A DNA stretch of 64,000 nucleotides. It comes from JBGAHD01 sp044226395 (GTDB taxonomy: Bacteria; Pseudomonadota; Gammaproteobacteria; Xanthomonadales; Ahniellaceae). The translations under genes and the position numbers were made by a program. The notes under the pieces were generated by a model. The model saw only the letters and a program-made list of their open reading frames with translations. It made no database searches and was not told the DNA's origin. The stretch spans positions 124,001 to 188,000 of the forward strand of contig JBGAHD010000006.1 of NCBI GenBank assembly GCA_044226395.1, given 5' to 3'. Of the stretch, positions 1 through 8,325 are shown in pieces. The stretch's first letter is position 1. Each line of letters begins with the position of its first letter.

Positions 1-444
1 GCCGCCGCAGGTATCGCCCGAGGGATCGCCGTTGCGCACGGCGAGATTGCGCAGATCGCGCACACCACCGCCGCTGATGCGCAGCACCGGCTGGGCCGCG
101 CCGCCCGCGCCATCGAGCACGGTAATACCCGCCGTCGGCAAGGCGTCGATGGGCAATGCCGCGGTGCAGCTCGCGTAGCCGCCGGTGATCGTCAGATCTT
201 GTCCACCGATCGTGAGCGCCTGTTGCGTGTAGCTGGTATTGCTGGCCACGCGAATGGCATCCTCGCCGGGGTGGCTCGCGGCTGCGTCGATCGCGGCCTG
301 CAGCGTGGCGTAGTCGCAAGCGCCGTCGGCGCCGACGAGGAAAGTCAACGGCGCCGCCCTCGAGCTCAAGGGCCAAGCCAAGATGGACAGGACCATCGCC
401 GCCAGGAGCATCGGTATCGTTTTGCGGGGCGCGTGCATGGTCAT
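1..444 (-). CDS. secreted parallel beta-helix protein, N-terminal part (runs off the window)
   Basis: The reading frame is open from an ATG at 444 to the window edge (148 codons, no stop seen). A GAGG ribosome-binding site lies about 7 nt upstream. The N-terminus reads MTMHAPRKTIPMLLAAMV, followed by a hydrophobic stretch and an AxA-like site (SSRAAP), so a Sec signal peptide is likely. The mature start has VGADGACDYATLQAAIDAA, the usual opening of right-handed beta-helix (pectin-lyase-fold) surface proteins, then TIGG and ITGG turns. Those families are extracellular and often adhesive or polysaccharide-acting; a specific activity cannot be read from this fragment. It is divergent from the sigma factor gene starting at 647. 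The C-terminus, where a sorting tail would sit, is outside the window. Confidence 0.75.
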   Translation of the reverse strand, partial: MTMHAPRKTIPMLLAAMVLSILAWPLSSRAAPLTFLVGADGACDYATLQAAIDAAASHPGEDAIRVASNTSYTQQALTIGGQDLTITGGYASCTAALPIDALPTAGITVLDGAGGAAQPVLRISGGGVRDLRNLAVRNGDPSGDTCGG

Positions 445-646
445 GGTTTTTCCTCGACGAGCCGTCGATGGGACGGCGGGCAATCGAGGAACGCCGTCGA
501 CGGCGGAAATAAGACACGCCGGAAACCATCGACCTTGATGGCGCCCACGAAGCGATAACCGCCGCGCATTTGCGACGCCAGCGCCTTGCAATTGCGTTGA
601 AGCCGCCACCTAATGGGCATCCGAGCGATGAGTGGGTGGCGATGAC

Positions 647-1180
647 ATGTCCGAGTCTGCCGAGCCGGCGCTTCCGACCACGGTCGATGCGCTGTTTCAG
701 GACGTTTACGATCGACTCAAGGCCATGGCGGGCCGACAGCGCGCGCGCGGTGGCGCGGCGCAGACCCTGGGCACCACGGAACTGGTGCACGAGTTGTATT
801 TACGCATGGGACGCGGCGAGGACTTGCGCTTCGCCAGCGCCGCGCAGTTCTTCGCCTATGCCGCGCGCGCGATGCGGCACGTGTTGAGCGATCGCGCGCG
901 CGATCACTTGCGCATTCGCGCCGGCGGCGGCTGGGTGCGCATCACCTTGAGCGACGACGCGCAGCAGCTCGCGCTCGACAGCGCCGAGCAGACGCTGAGC
1001 CTCGACGCCGCGCTGCGCAAGCTCGAAACCACCGATGCCCGCGCCGCGCGCGTGGTCGAACTGCATTTCTTCGCCGGCCTCACGATCGAACAGATCGCGC
1101 AGTCCTTCGGCCTGACCCATCGCACGGTGACGCGCGATTGGGAATTCGCGCGCGCCTTCCTGCGCAGCGAGATGCACTGA
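647..1180 (+). CDS. ECF RNA polymerase sigma factor (TIGR02999/ECF43-like), module 1
   Basis: A 177-residue sigma factor from ATG 647; an in-frame GTG at 632 would add five residues but has no better ribosome-binding site. Region 2 spans about residues 12-95, with LGTTELVHELYLRM at 41-54 and FFAYAARAMRHVLSDRAR following. Region 4 is at the C-terminus, with LTIEQIAQSFGLTHRTVTRDW as the DNA-binding helix-turn-helix. Where most ECF factors carry DAED before LVQE, this one has GTTE (residues 42-45). Loss of DAED is the hallmark of sigma factors switched on by Thr phosphorylation (Vibrio EcfP-PknT, Xanthomonas citri EcfK-PknS). The kinase gene begins 11 nt downstream, and no anti-sigma gene is nearby. 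Activation by that kinase is an inference. Confidence 0.9.
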   Translation: MSESAEPALPTTVDALFQDVYDRLKAMAGRQRARGGAAQTLGTTELVHELYLRMGRGEDLRFASAAQFFAYAARAMRHVLSDRARDHLRIRAGGGWVRITLSDDAQQLALDSAEQTLSLDAALRKLETTDARAARVVELHFFAGLTIEQIAQSFGLTHRTVTRDWEFARAFLRSEMH

Positions 1181-1191
1181 GCCCGCGCGAC

Positions 1192-4023
1192 ATGTCGAGC
1201 AGCACGCCAAGCGACGCTTCGAAACCGACCGACGCCACCGACACCGCGCCCGCGCCCGAGGCCTCGGCCAGTCCCCTGCGACGCTTATTCGAAGCAGCCG
1301 CCGCGCTGCCCACGCCGGACCGCCGGGCCTTTCTTGACGCGCACTGCGCCGACGCCGACATGCGTGAGCGCTTGCGCTTGATGCTCGTCAGTCACGATGA
1401 AGACGCGCCGAGCCTCGGCATTCACGGGGCCTCGGCGCTCGCCGCCGCGCTCGATCATGTCGACGCCGCGACGGTTCTGCCGATCGGCGCGCGCGTGGGT
1501 TCGTTCGAACTGCTGGAGATTTTGGGCGAAGGCGGCACGGCGACGGTCTATCGCGCGCGACGCGAGCGCCAGGGCGTGACGCAGTACGTTGCGCTGAAGC
1601 TCTTGCACGGCAGCCTGCACAGCACCGTGCGCCGTCAACAGTTCGATCGCGAACGTCAGGCGCTGTCGCAACTGCAACACCCCAACATCGCGCGCTTGAT
1701 CGAAGGCGATGTCAGCGCGCAGGGCCAGGCTTTCATCGCGCTCGAACTGGTCGAAGGCAGCCGCATCGGCGACTACGTGCGCGCGCATCGCCTTGGCATG
1801 GCACCGCGCTTGCGCTTGTTCGCGCAAGTCTGCCGCGCGGTCGAAACCGCGCATCACGCCCTTATCGTGCATCGCGATCTGAAGCCGCAGAACGTGATGG
1901 TGACCGCCGATGGTCAGGTGAAGGTGCTCGACTTCGGCATCGCCAAATTGCTTGACGCCGAAGCCGACGATCGCACGCAGACGGCGCTGCGCGTGTTGAC
2001 GCCGGCTTACGCCGCGCCGGAACAATTTCACGGCGGACCGATCACCACGGCGACCGATGTCTATGCGCTGGGCATGCTGCTCGGCGAGATCCTGACCGGG
2101 CAACGTCCGACCATCGAAGGCCCGCCACCTTCCGCGCAGGTCGCCACGGGCCCCTTGGCCGATGGCCTGCCGTTGACCGCCGCGAAATGGCGCAAGCTGA
2201 TGCGCGGCGATCTGGACAATCTGATTCTCAAGGCGATCGCTCCGAATTCGCGCGATCGCTATGTCTCCGCGGGCGCGCTGGCCGACGACATCGATCGTTT
2301 GCTCGACGGTCGTCCAGTCGTGGCCCATCCGCCGTCGCGCGCGTATCGCTTAGGCAAGTTCATCAAGCGTCATCGCGTGGCGGTGTTCACTGGTGGCTCG
2401 CTCGCGTTGGCGCTGCTCGCCGCGTTCGCCGGTTCGATGTGGCAGTCATCAGTCGCTCGACGGGAAGCGACGCGCGCCAATGCCTTGCGCGAGTTCCTCG
2501 TCACCGCCTTTGCCCAGGCGGAACCGAGCACGCCTCGCGCGGGCCCGCCGCGCATCACTGAAGTCGTAGCCGACGCGGTGAAGCGCGCGCGCAATGATCC
2601 ACGCATGGACGCCGGCACGCGCATCGACTTGTTGAACGAACTCGGCGCGGTGCAACGCGAGCAAGGCGACTTGAGCCAAGCCAGCGCCACCCTGGAAGCC
2701 AACTACGCCGACGCGATCGCGCGGCTCGGCGAAGACGATGAACTCAGCATTCGCGCCCTGCGGGAACTGGCGACCACGCTCACCCTCGTCGGCGACTACC
2801 CGCGTGCCCGCGCGTTGATCGACCGCCAGTTGCCCCTGATCGCGACCACGCACGCCGCGGAACGCGCCAAGCTGTTGATGGTCTCGTCCCTGCTGTGGAC
2901 CAAGCAGCGTGATCTGGCGCGCGCCGCGGCCGACGGCGAAAAGGGCCTGGCGCTGACGCGCGCGCTCGGTGACGGTCACGCACTCGGCGAAGCCTTGAGT
3001 CAGATCAGCAATGTGCAATTTAGCTCTGGCGACGCCACGGCCGCGATCACGACGCTGCAAGAACTCCTCGCTATCCGCGAACGCGAACTCGGACCTCGGC
3101 ACCTGGGCGTGGCGACCCTGCACGCCAATCTTTCGCGCGTGTATTGCGCGGTGAATCGGATCGAGGACGGCGAGCGGGAGATTCGCGCGGCGCTAGCCAT
3201 CGACGCGCAAGTGCTGGACAAGAACGATTGGCGCCGGGGGCTTCATCTGAACGCGTTGATCATGGTGCTCAACGCTCGGCGCGATTTCGCGGGCGCCCTC
3301 GACGCCGCGGAGGAAGCTCTGCGCATCGATCGCGCCGCCCTCGGCGATGAGCATCCTTATGTCGCGAACGATCTCAATTCCGTGGGCATGCTGCATTTGC
3401 GCCTGGAACACGCGGCCGAGGCCGTGGATTGGCTGGCGCGTGCCCTGGCGGCCAGCGTGTCGGTCCATGGCGCCGAGCATCTGGACACGGCGATCCAGCA
3501 CGCGAACTATGGCATGGCGCTGCATCTCGCGGGCCGTTCGCAAGACGGCGAAAGCGAGTTGACGCGCGCCATCGCGATCGCGAGCCGACAGCAACCGCTA
3601 CCTCTGGACACACTGGCTGACTTTTATCGACGGCTCGTCCGCCTCGAGATTGATAGAGGCAACACGGAACAGGCGATGCACTGGCTCGCGCGCGTCGATG
3701 CCCTGCCCGCGTTCGCCGATGCGACGTCGCCCGCGGCGCAAGCCGAACTCGCGACATTACGCGCGGCGGCCTTCGTCTCGGGCGAACGGTGGCGCGAAGC
3801 GCGCGAGGCCAGCGAGGTGGCGACCGCGGCCATCGCGCGCGTCACCACGCCCGATGCCGCCGTGAGCACCGAACTGGCGCTGCTGCGCGCCACGATCGCG
3901 ACACGACTCGATGAAGCTTCGCTCGCGCAAGCGTCGATCAATGAAGCGCTCGCGCGATTCGAGCGGTTGGCGAATCCGCCGGGGCGATCGCGCGCGATGG
4001 CGCAAGCGCTTCGAGGCCGCTGA
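1192..4023 (+). CDS. membrane Ser/Thr protein kinase with C-terminal TPR domain, module 1
   Basis: A 943-residue protein. I place the start at ATG 1192, 11 nt after the sigma factor stop; an upstream TTG inside the sigma gene is in frame but unlikely. The Hanks-type kinase domain (about 105-370) has glycine loop GEGGTATVY, ATP lysine K136 in VALKLL, catalytic HRDLKPQN (D229), DFG (D247) and APE (275-277). An arginine/lysine-rich stretch and one membrane segment (about 397-416) follow, then about 500 residues of tetratricopeptide repeats, probably periplasmic and sensing or protein-binding. The catalytic residues are intact. It is co-transcribed with the sigma factor and probably phosphorylates it. 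It ends only 14 nt from the convergent end of the repeat-protein gene. Confidence 0.9.
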   Translation: MSSSTPSDASKPTDATDTAPAPEASASPLRRLFEAAAALPTPDRRAFLDAHCADADMRERLRLMLVSHDEDAPSLGIHGASALAAALDHVDAATVLPIGARVGSFELLEILGEGGTATVYRARRERQGVTQYVALKLLHGSLHSTVRRQQFDRERQALSQLQHPNIARLIEGDVSAQGQAFIALELVEGSRIGDYVRAHRLGMAPRLRLFAQVCRAVETAHHALIVHRDLKPQNVMVTADGQVKVLDFGIAKLLDAEADDRTQTALRVLTPAYAAPEQFHGGPITTATDVYALGMLLGEILTGQRPTIEGPPPSAQVATGPLADGLPLTAAKWRKLMRGDLDNLILKAIAPNSRDRYVSAGALADDIDRLLDGRPVVAHPPSRAYRLGKFIKRHRVAVFTGGSLALALLAAFAGSMWQSSVARREATRANALREFLVTAFAQAEPSTPRAGPPRITEVVADAVKRARNDPRMDAGTRIDLLNELGAVQREQGDLSQASATLEANYADAIARLGEDDELSIRALRELATTLTLVGDYPRARALIDRQLPLIATTHAAERAKLLMVSSLLWTKQRDLARAAADGEKGLALTRALGDGHALGEALSQISNVQFSSGDATAAITTLQELLAIRERELGPRHLGVATLHANLSRVYCAVNRIEDGEREIRAALAIDAQVLDKNDWRRGLHLNALIMVLNARRDFAGALDAAEEALRIDRAALGDEHPYVANDLNSVGMLHLRLEHAAEAVDWLARALAASVSVHGAEHLDTAIQHANYGMALHLAGRSQDGESELTRAIAIASRQQPLPLDTLADFYRRLVRLEIDRGNTEQAMHWLARVDALPAFADATSPAAQAELATLRAAAFVSGERWREAREASEVATAAIARVTTPDAAVSTELALLRATIATRLDEASLAQASINEALARFERLANPPGRSRAMAQALRGR

Positions 4024-4037
4024 TTTTCGACGGCGCT

Positions 4038-7000
4038 TCAGGCCATCGATGGGCGCCGCGCGGGAACGCGTCGCAGCGTCCACAAGCCAATGCTCAGCAA
4101 GCCGAGCAGCATCAGCGACAAGCCTCCGATTGAGCGCGCGGGTACCGCCACGGGCGCTTGCGCGACCGTGACGCGAATCTCTCGCGTGGCGGTGAAGCCG
4201 TTGGCATCGGTCACGCGCACTTCGAACACGTATGCACCGAGTTGCGTGGGCGTGCCTGACAGCAGGCCCTGGCCACTTAGCGTGACGCCGGGTGGCAGCG
4301 TTCCCGATGCCAAGGTGAACGCATAGGGCGTGGCACCGCCACTCGCCGTGAGCTGCACGGTAAACGGTTGGCTCAACGTCAAAGGATCCGGCACGGCGCC
4401 GATGATCGGCAGCGTTGGCGCCAGCACATCGAGCGTGCAGGTCCGCATCGCGCTACCGGCGATGCCCGGCGTGCTGTCGACCACGGCAAGAACGAAGGTG
4501 AAGCTGCCCGCGGCCGTGGGCACGCCGCTGACCAATCCGTTCGCGGTCACGGTCAGACCCGGCGGCAGCGCGCCGGAATCGAGCGAGAAAACGTAGGGCG
4601 CGGTGCCGCCCATCGCCGTGACTTGCGCGCTGTAGGCCGCGCTGCCCGTGGCGGTAGGCAAGGTCGCTGGTTGCAGCATCAACGTCGGCGCGGCCACCGA
4701 AATCGTGTAGGTGCCGCTGGCGAAGCGCGCGAGCGAATCGCTCGCCGTGATCGTGAATCCGAAGATGCCGGACGTGGTCGGCGTGCCTGTCAGCGCGCCC
4801 GCCGGAGACAACGAAAGACCCGGCGGGAGCGCGCCCGAAGTCACGGCGAATCCGTAAGGCGCGACGCCATTGGTCGCGGTGAGCGTTTCGTTGTAGGCAA
4901 CGCCGACCGCCGCGCTGGGCAGCGTCGAAGGATTGATCTGTATCGTGCTGGCACTCGTGAACGTGCACGCGATGTTGGCGCCCGCGGCTGTCGCTGCGGC
5001 ATCCAGCGTGAGCGTGTCGCCAGCGAGCGTCGCGGTGCCACCGGCGCCGAGGCCCGTGCATGTCGCGCCGACGAGCGCGAAGCCTGGCGTTGCGGCGGCA
5101 GTAATCGTGGTCGCCACGCCCGTGCTGGCGAGCGTCTGCGTCGCGCCTGCCGCGCCAACACCGGGTGTCGTGGTGGTGATGGCCTGCGATGCCCAACCAT
5201 TCGTGCCGGTGAAGGTGAAGGTGCCGATCCCGCCATTGCTGATCTGCGTGAGCGTCAGCGTCGGTAGTCGCGTGCTCGTGAACGTGCACGCGATGTTGGC
5301 GCCCGCGGCGGTCGCCGCCGCATCAAGCGTGAGTGTGGTGCCAGCGAGCGTCGCGGTGCCACCGGCGCCCATGCCCGCGCATGACGCGCCCACCAGCACG
5401 AAGCCCGGCGGTGGTGCCGAGGTGATCGCAGTGATGACGCCCGCGCCGCTCAGCGTCTGCGTCGCGCCCGTCACGCCAACACCGGGCGTCGTCGTGGTGA
5501 TGGCTTGCGACACCCAGCCATTCGTGCCGGTGAAGGTGAAGGTCCCAATGCCACCATTGCTGATCTGCGTGAGCGTCAGCGAGGGCGGTCCCGCGCTGGT
5601 GAACGTGCACGCGATGTTGGCGCCCGCGGCGGTCGCCGCCGCATCGAGCGTGAGCGTGTTGCCGCTGAGCGTCGCGGTGCCGCCAGCCCCCATGCCCGTG
5701 CAAGACGCGCCCACCACCACGAAGCCAGGCGGCGCGGTCGTGGTGATCGCGGTTACCGCGCCCGCGCTGGTGAGCGTTTGCGTCGCGCCCGTCACGCCAA
5801 CACCCGGCGTCGTCGTCGTGATCGCCTGCGACACCCAACCATTCGTGCCGGTGAACGTGAAGGTGCCGATGCCACCATTGCTGATCTGCGTGAGCGTTAG
5901 CGTCGGCAGGCGCGCGTTGGTGAACGTGCATTGGATGTTGGCGCCCAGCGCGGTCGCTGACGCATCGAGCGTGAGCGTGTTCCCGCTAAGCGTCGCGGTG
6001 CCCCCCGAACCCAGACCGGTGCATGACGCTCCGATCAACACGAAGCCCGGCGGCGCGACCGATGTGATCGTGGTCAACACCGCCGGGCTCGCGAGCGTTT
6101 GCGTCGCGCCCGCAACGCCCACGCCAGGCGTCGTCGTCGCGATCGCCTGCGACACCCAGCCATTCGTGCCGGTGAACGTGAAAGTGCCGGTGCCACCAGT
6201 GCTGATCTGCGTCAGCGTCAACGTCGGCAGTCGCGAGCTGGTGAACGTGCATTGGATGTTGGCGCCCGCCGCGGTCGCCGCCGGATTCAGCGTGATCGTG
6301 TTGCCGCCTAGCGTGGCAACGCCCCCGGAACCCAGGCCCGTGCAGGTCACGCCGTCCAACACGAAGTCGGGCGGCGCGACCAAGGTGATTGACGTCGCCA
6401 CGCCCGCGCTTGCGAGAGTCTGCGTCGCGCCTGACACGCCAACACCAGGTGTCGTCGTGGTGATCGCCTGCGTCACCCAACCGTTCGTGCCACTGAACGT
6501 GAAAGTCCCGACACCGCCGTTGCTGACCTGCGTGATCGTTAGCGTCGCGAGTTGCGAACTGGTGAAGGTGCACTGGATGTTCGCGCCCGCCGCGGTGGCT
6601 GATGCATCGAGCGTGAGCGTGTTGCCGGCGAGGAACGCGGTGCCGCCGGAACCCATGCCGGTGCATGTCGAGCCAACCAGGGTGAATCCGGGCGGCGCTG
6701 CCGCGTTGATCGTGGTCGCCACGCCCGCGCTGAACAAGGTTTGCGTGATGCCGGTTACGCCCACGCCAGGCGTCGTCGTGGTGATGGCCTGCGACGCCCA
6801 ACCATTCGTGCCCGTGAAGGTGAAGGTGCCGACGCCGCCATTGCTGACTTGCGTGAGCGTCAGCGTCGGCAGTCGTGCGCTGAAGAACGTGCACGCGACA
6901 TCCGCGCCGGCCGCCATCGCGGCGGCGCTCAGTACGAGCGTGTTGCCGCTGAGCACCGCGGTGCCACCGGAGCCCATGCCCGTGCACGTCGCGCCGGTCA

Positions 7001-7997
7001 GCAAGAAACCTAGCGGCGCGATCTCGGTGATCGCCGTCGACACGCCTGGCGCGCTCAACGTTTGCGTGGCGCCCGAAACGCCCACGCCCGAGGTGACCGT
7101 AGTGATGACCTGCGAAGCCCAGCCATTCGTGCCCGAGAAGGTGAACGCGCCGACGCCGCCATTGCTGATCTTGGTGAGGGTCAGACTCGGTAGCCGGGCG
7201 CTGATGAAGGTGCACGCGATGTTCGCGCCCGACGCGGTCGCGGCCGCGTTCAAGGTCAGCGAGTTGCCCGCGAGCGTCGCGGTACCGCCAGCGCCCATGC
7301 CGGAACAGAATGCGCCGGTCAACAGAAAACCTGGCGGCGCGGCCGTCGCGATCGTGGTCGCCACGCCCGGCGAGGCCAGCGTCTGCGTCGCGCCCGAGAC
7401 GCCCACGCCCGGCGCGGTAGTGGTGATGACCTGCGACACCCAGCCGTTGTTGCCGGTGAAGGTGAACGAGCCCACGGCGCCATTGCTGACTTGGGTCAGC
7501 GTCAATGTCGGCAGCCGCGCGCTGACGAAGGTGCAAGCGATGTTGGCGCCCGCCGCGGTCGCCGCCGCGTTCAAGGTCAGGGTGTTGCCTACGAGCGTCG
7601 CGGTGCCGCCAGCGCCCATGCCCGTGCACGACGCGCTCTGCAGCAGGAAGCCCGGCGGCTCGTTCGCGGTGATCGAGGTCGCCACGCCGGACGCGGCCAA
7701 GGTCTGCGTCGCGCCAGTCACGCCGATGCCGGGCGTCGTCGTCGTGATCGACTGCGTCGTCCAGCCATTGGTGCCGATAAAGGTGAAAACACCGACGCCA
7801 CCATTGCTGACTTGAGTGAGCGTCAGCGTCGTCGGCAGCGTTCCCTCGGGGCGCGAGGTGTCGAACCTCGCGGTCTGAGTCGCGGCGCGCGCCTCGTCGA
7901 ACGTCAGGCTTCCCAACACCAAGAAGGACCACGCCAGAACGACGAACCACAAGAACACTCGCGACTGGCGCGGTCCGGCGTCGATGCAATGCGGCAT
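4038..7997 (-). CDS. large secreted repeat protein: nine 107-residue repeats, three putative Ig domains, IPTL-CTERM-like tail
   Basis: A 1319-residue protein from ATG 7997, chosen because MPHCIDAG leads straight into a signal peptide (hydrophobic FLWFVVLAWSFLVLG, cleavage near ARA-AT) with AGGGGA and AAGG upstream; the frame is open further but that part looks non-coding. Residues 58 to about 1020 are nine repeats starting LTLTQ[VI]SNGG, each with two Cys (SCTGMG and IACTF), matching the prealbumin-like/SpaA-like modules of DUF11-type surface proteins. Three He_PIG-like putative Ig domains (PPGLSL, LTGTPT motifs) follow. The tail VPARSIGGLSLMLLG plus hydrophobic helix plus RR resembles IPTL-CTERM sorting tails. 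It is probably a cell-surface or matrix protein. It lies downstream of the second sigma-kinase pair on the same strand. Confidence 0.85.
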   Translation of the reverse strand: MPHCIDAGPRQSRVFLWFVVLAWSFLVLGSLTFDEARAATQTARFDTSRPEGTLPTTLTLTQVSNGGVGVFTFIGTNGWTTQSITTTTPGIGVTGATQTLAASGVATSITANEPPGFLLQSASCTGMGAGGTATLVGNTLTLNAAATAAGANIACTFVSARLPTLTLTQVSNGAVGSFTFTGNNGWVSQVITTTAPGVGVSGATQTLASPGVATTIATAAPPGFLLTGAFCSGMGAGGTATLAGNSLTLNAAATASGANIACTFISARLPSLTLTKISNGGVGAFTFSGTNGWASQVITTVTSGVGVSGATQTLSAPGVSTAITEIAPLGFLLTGATCTGMGSGGTAVLSGNTLVLSAAAMAAGADVACTFFSARLPTLTLTQVSNGGVGTFTFTGTNGWASQAITTTTPGVGVTGITQTLFSAGVATTINAAAPPGFTLVGSTCTGMGSGGTAFLAGNTLTLDASATAAGANIQCTFTSSQLATLTITQVSNGGVGTFTFSGTNGWVTQAITTTTPGVGVSGATQTLASAGVATSITLVAPPDFVLDGVTCTGLGSGGVATLGGNTITLNPAATAAGANIQCTFTSSRLPTLTLTQISTGGTGTFTFTGTNGWVSQAIATTTPGVGVAGATQTLASPAVLTTITSVAPPGFVLIGASCTGLGSGGTATLSGNTLTLDASATALGANIQCTFTNARLPTLTLTQISNGGIGTFTFTGTNGWVSQAITTTTPGVGVTGATQTLTSAGAVTAITTTAPPGFVVVGASCTGMGAGGTATLSGNTLTLDAAATAAGANIACTFTSAGPPSLTLTQISNGGIGTFTFTGTNGWVSQAITTTTPGVGVTGATQTLSGAGVITAITSAPPPGFVLVGASCAGMGAGGTATLAGTTLTLDAAATAAGANIACTFTSTRLPTLTLTQISNGGIGTFTFTGTNGWASQAITTTTPGVGAAGATQTLASTGVATTITAAATPGFALVGATCTGLGAGGTATLAGDTLTLDAAATAAGANIACTFTSASTIQINPSTLPSAAVGVAYNETLTATNGVAPYGFAVTSGALPPGLSLSPAGALTGTPTTSGIFGFTITASDSLARFASGTYTISVAAPTLMLQPATLPTATGSAAYSAQVTAMGGTAPYVFSLDSGALPPGLTVTANGLVSGVPTAAGSFTFVLAVVDSTPGIAGSAMRTCTLDVLAPTLPIIGAVPDPLTLSQPFTVQLTASGGATPYAFTLASGTLPPGVTLSGQGLLSGTPTQLGAYVFEVRVTDANGFTATREIRVTVAQAPVAVPARSIGGLSLMLLGLLSIGLWTLRRVPARRPSMA
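4938..7826 (-). repeat. nine tandem 321-bp coding repeats
   Basis: The central part of the surface-protein gene is a head-to-tail array of nine units of about 321 bp (107 codons). Blocks such as CTGCGTGAGCGTCAGCGT and CAACCATTCGTGCCGGTGAA recur with few changes. Units 7-9 are closest to each other; units 1-3 are more diverged, consistent with expansion by duplication. Such arrays can change copy number by recombination. The antisense strand is also open across much of the array, a by-product of the repeats and high GC. Confidence 0.9.
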
Positions 7998-8325
7998 GCC
8001 TTGTTCCCCTGCGGCCTCTCGCGAGACCCGAACGATCGATGTGGCACTTGAGCGGGCGTCGAGCGCCGCCAGTCCCGGAAGTGGCCCGCCGCGCGCGACG
8101 GCCCACGGGCCCTGTCTAGCCTCACCGAATTCAAGCAGGTTCGACGGCCGCGAGGAATCCCCCGACCCTCGGCGACATTGGCGGCCAGCGTGCCCCCGCT
8201 CGGCGACGTTGTCTTTGATGGTTCGAATTTCGAGGGCCATGACGCGCGGTGGCTTCGGATCACGCGTCGGGAAGGTCGCGCGCGGCGCGACTTCTCACCG
8301 ACGCGCCAGGCCAGCAACGCGGCGA
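7998..8325. other. 328-bp intergenic gap before the repeat-protein gene
   Basis: This lies between the end of the second kinase gene and the start of the repeat-protein gene, both on the minus strand. It holds the AGGGGA ribosome-binding site of the repeat gene at its left end. I see no convincing promoter, hairpin terminator or small gene. The repeat gene could be read through from the kinase or have its own, possibly ECF-type, promoter here. Confidence 0.5.

Noticed and set aside
4933..7815. 960-codon open frame antisense to the repeat protein
   Set aside because: It mirrors the 321-bp repeats, has Val/Pro-rich non-protein composition and no signal or family motif. The minus-strand gene explains the region.
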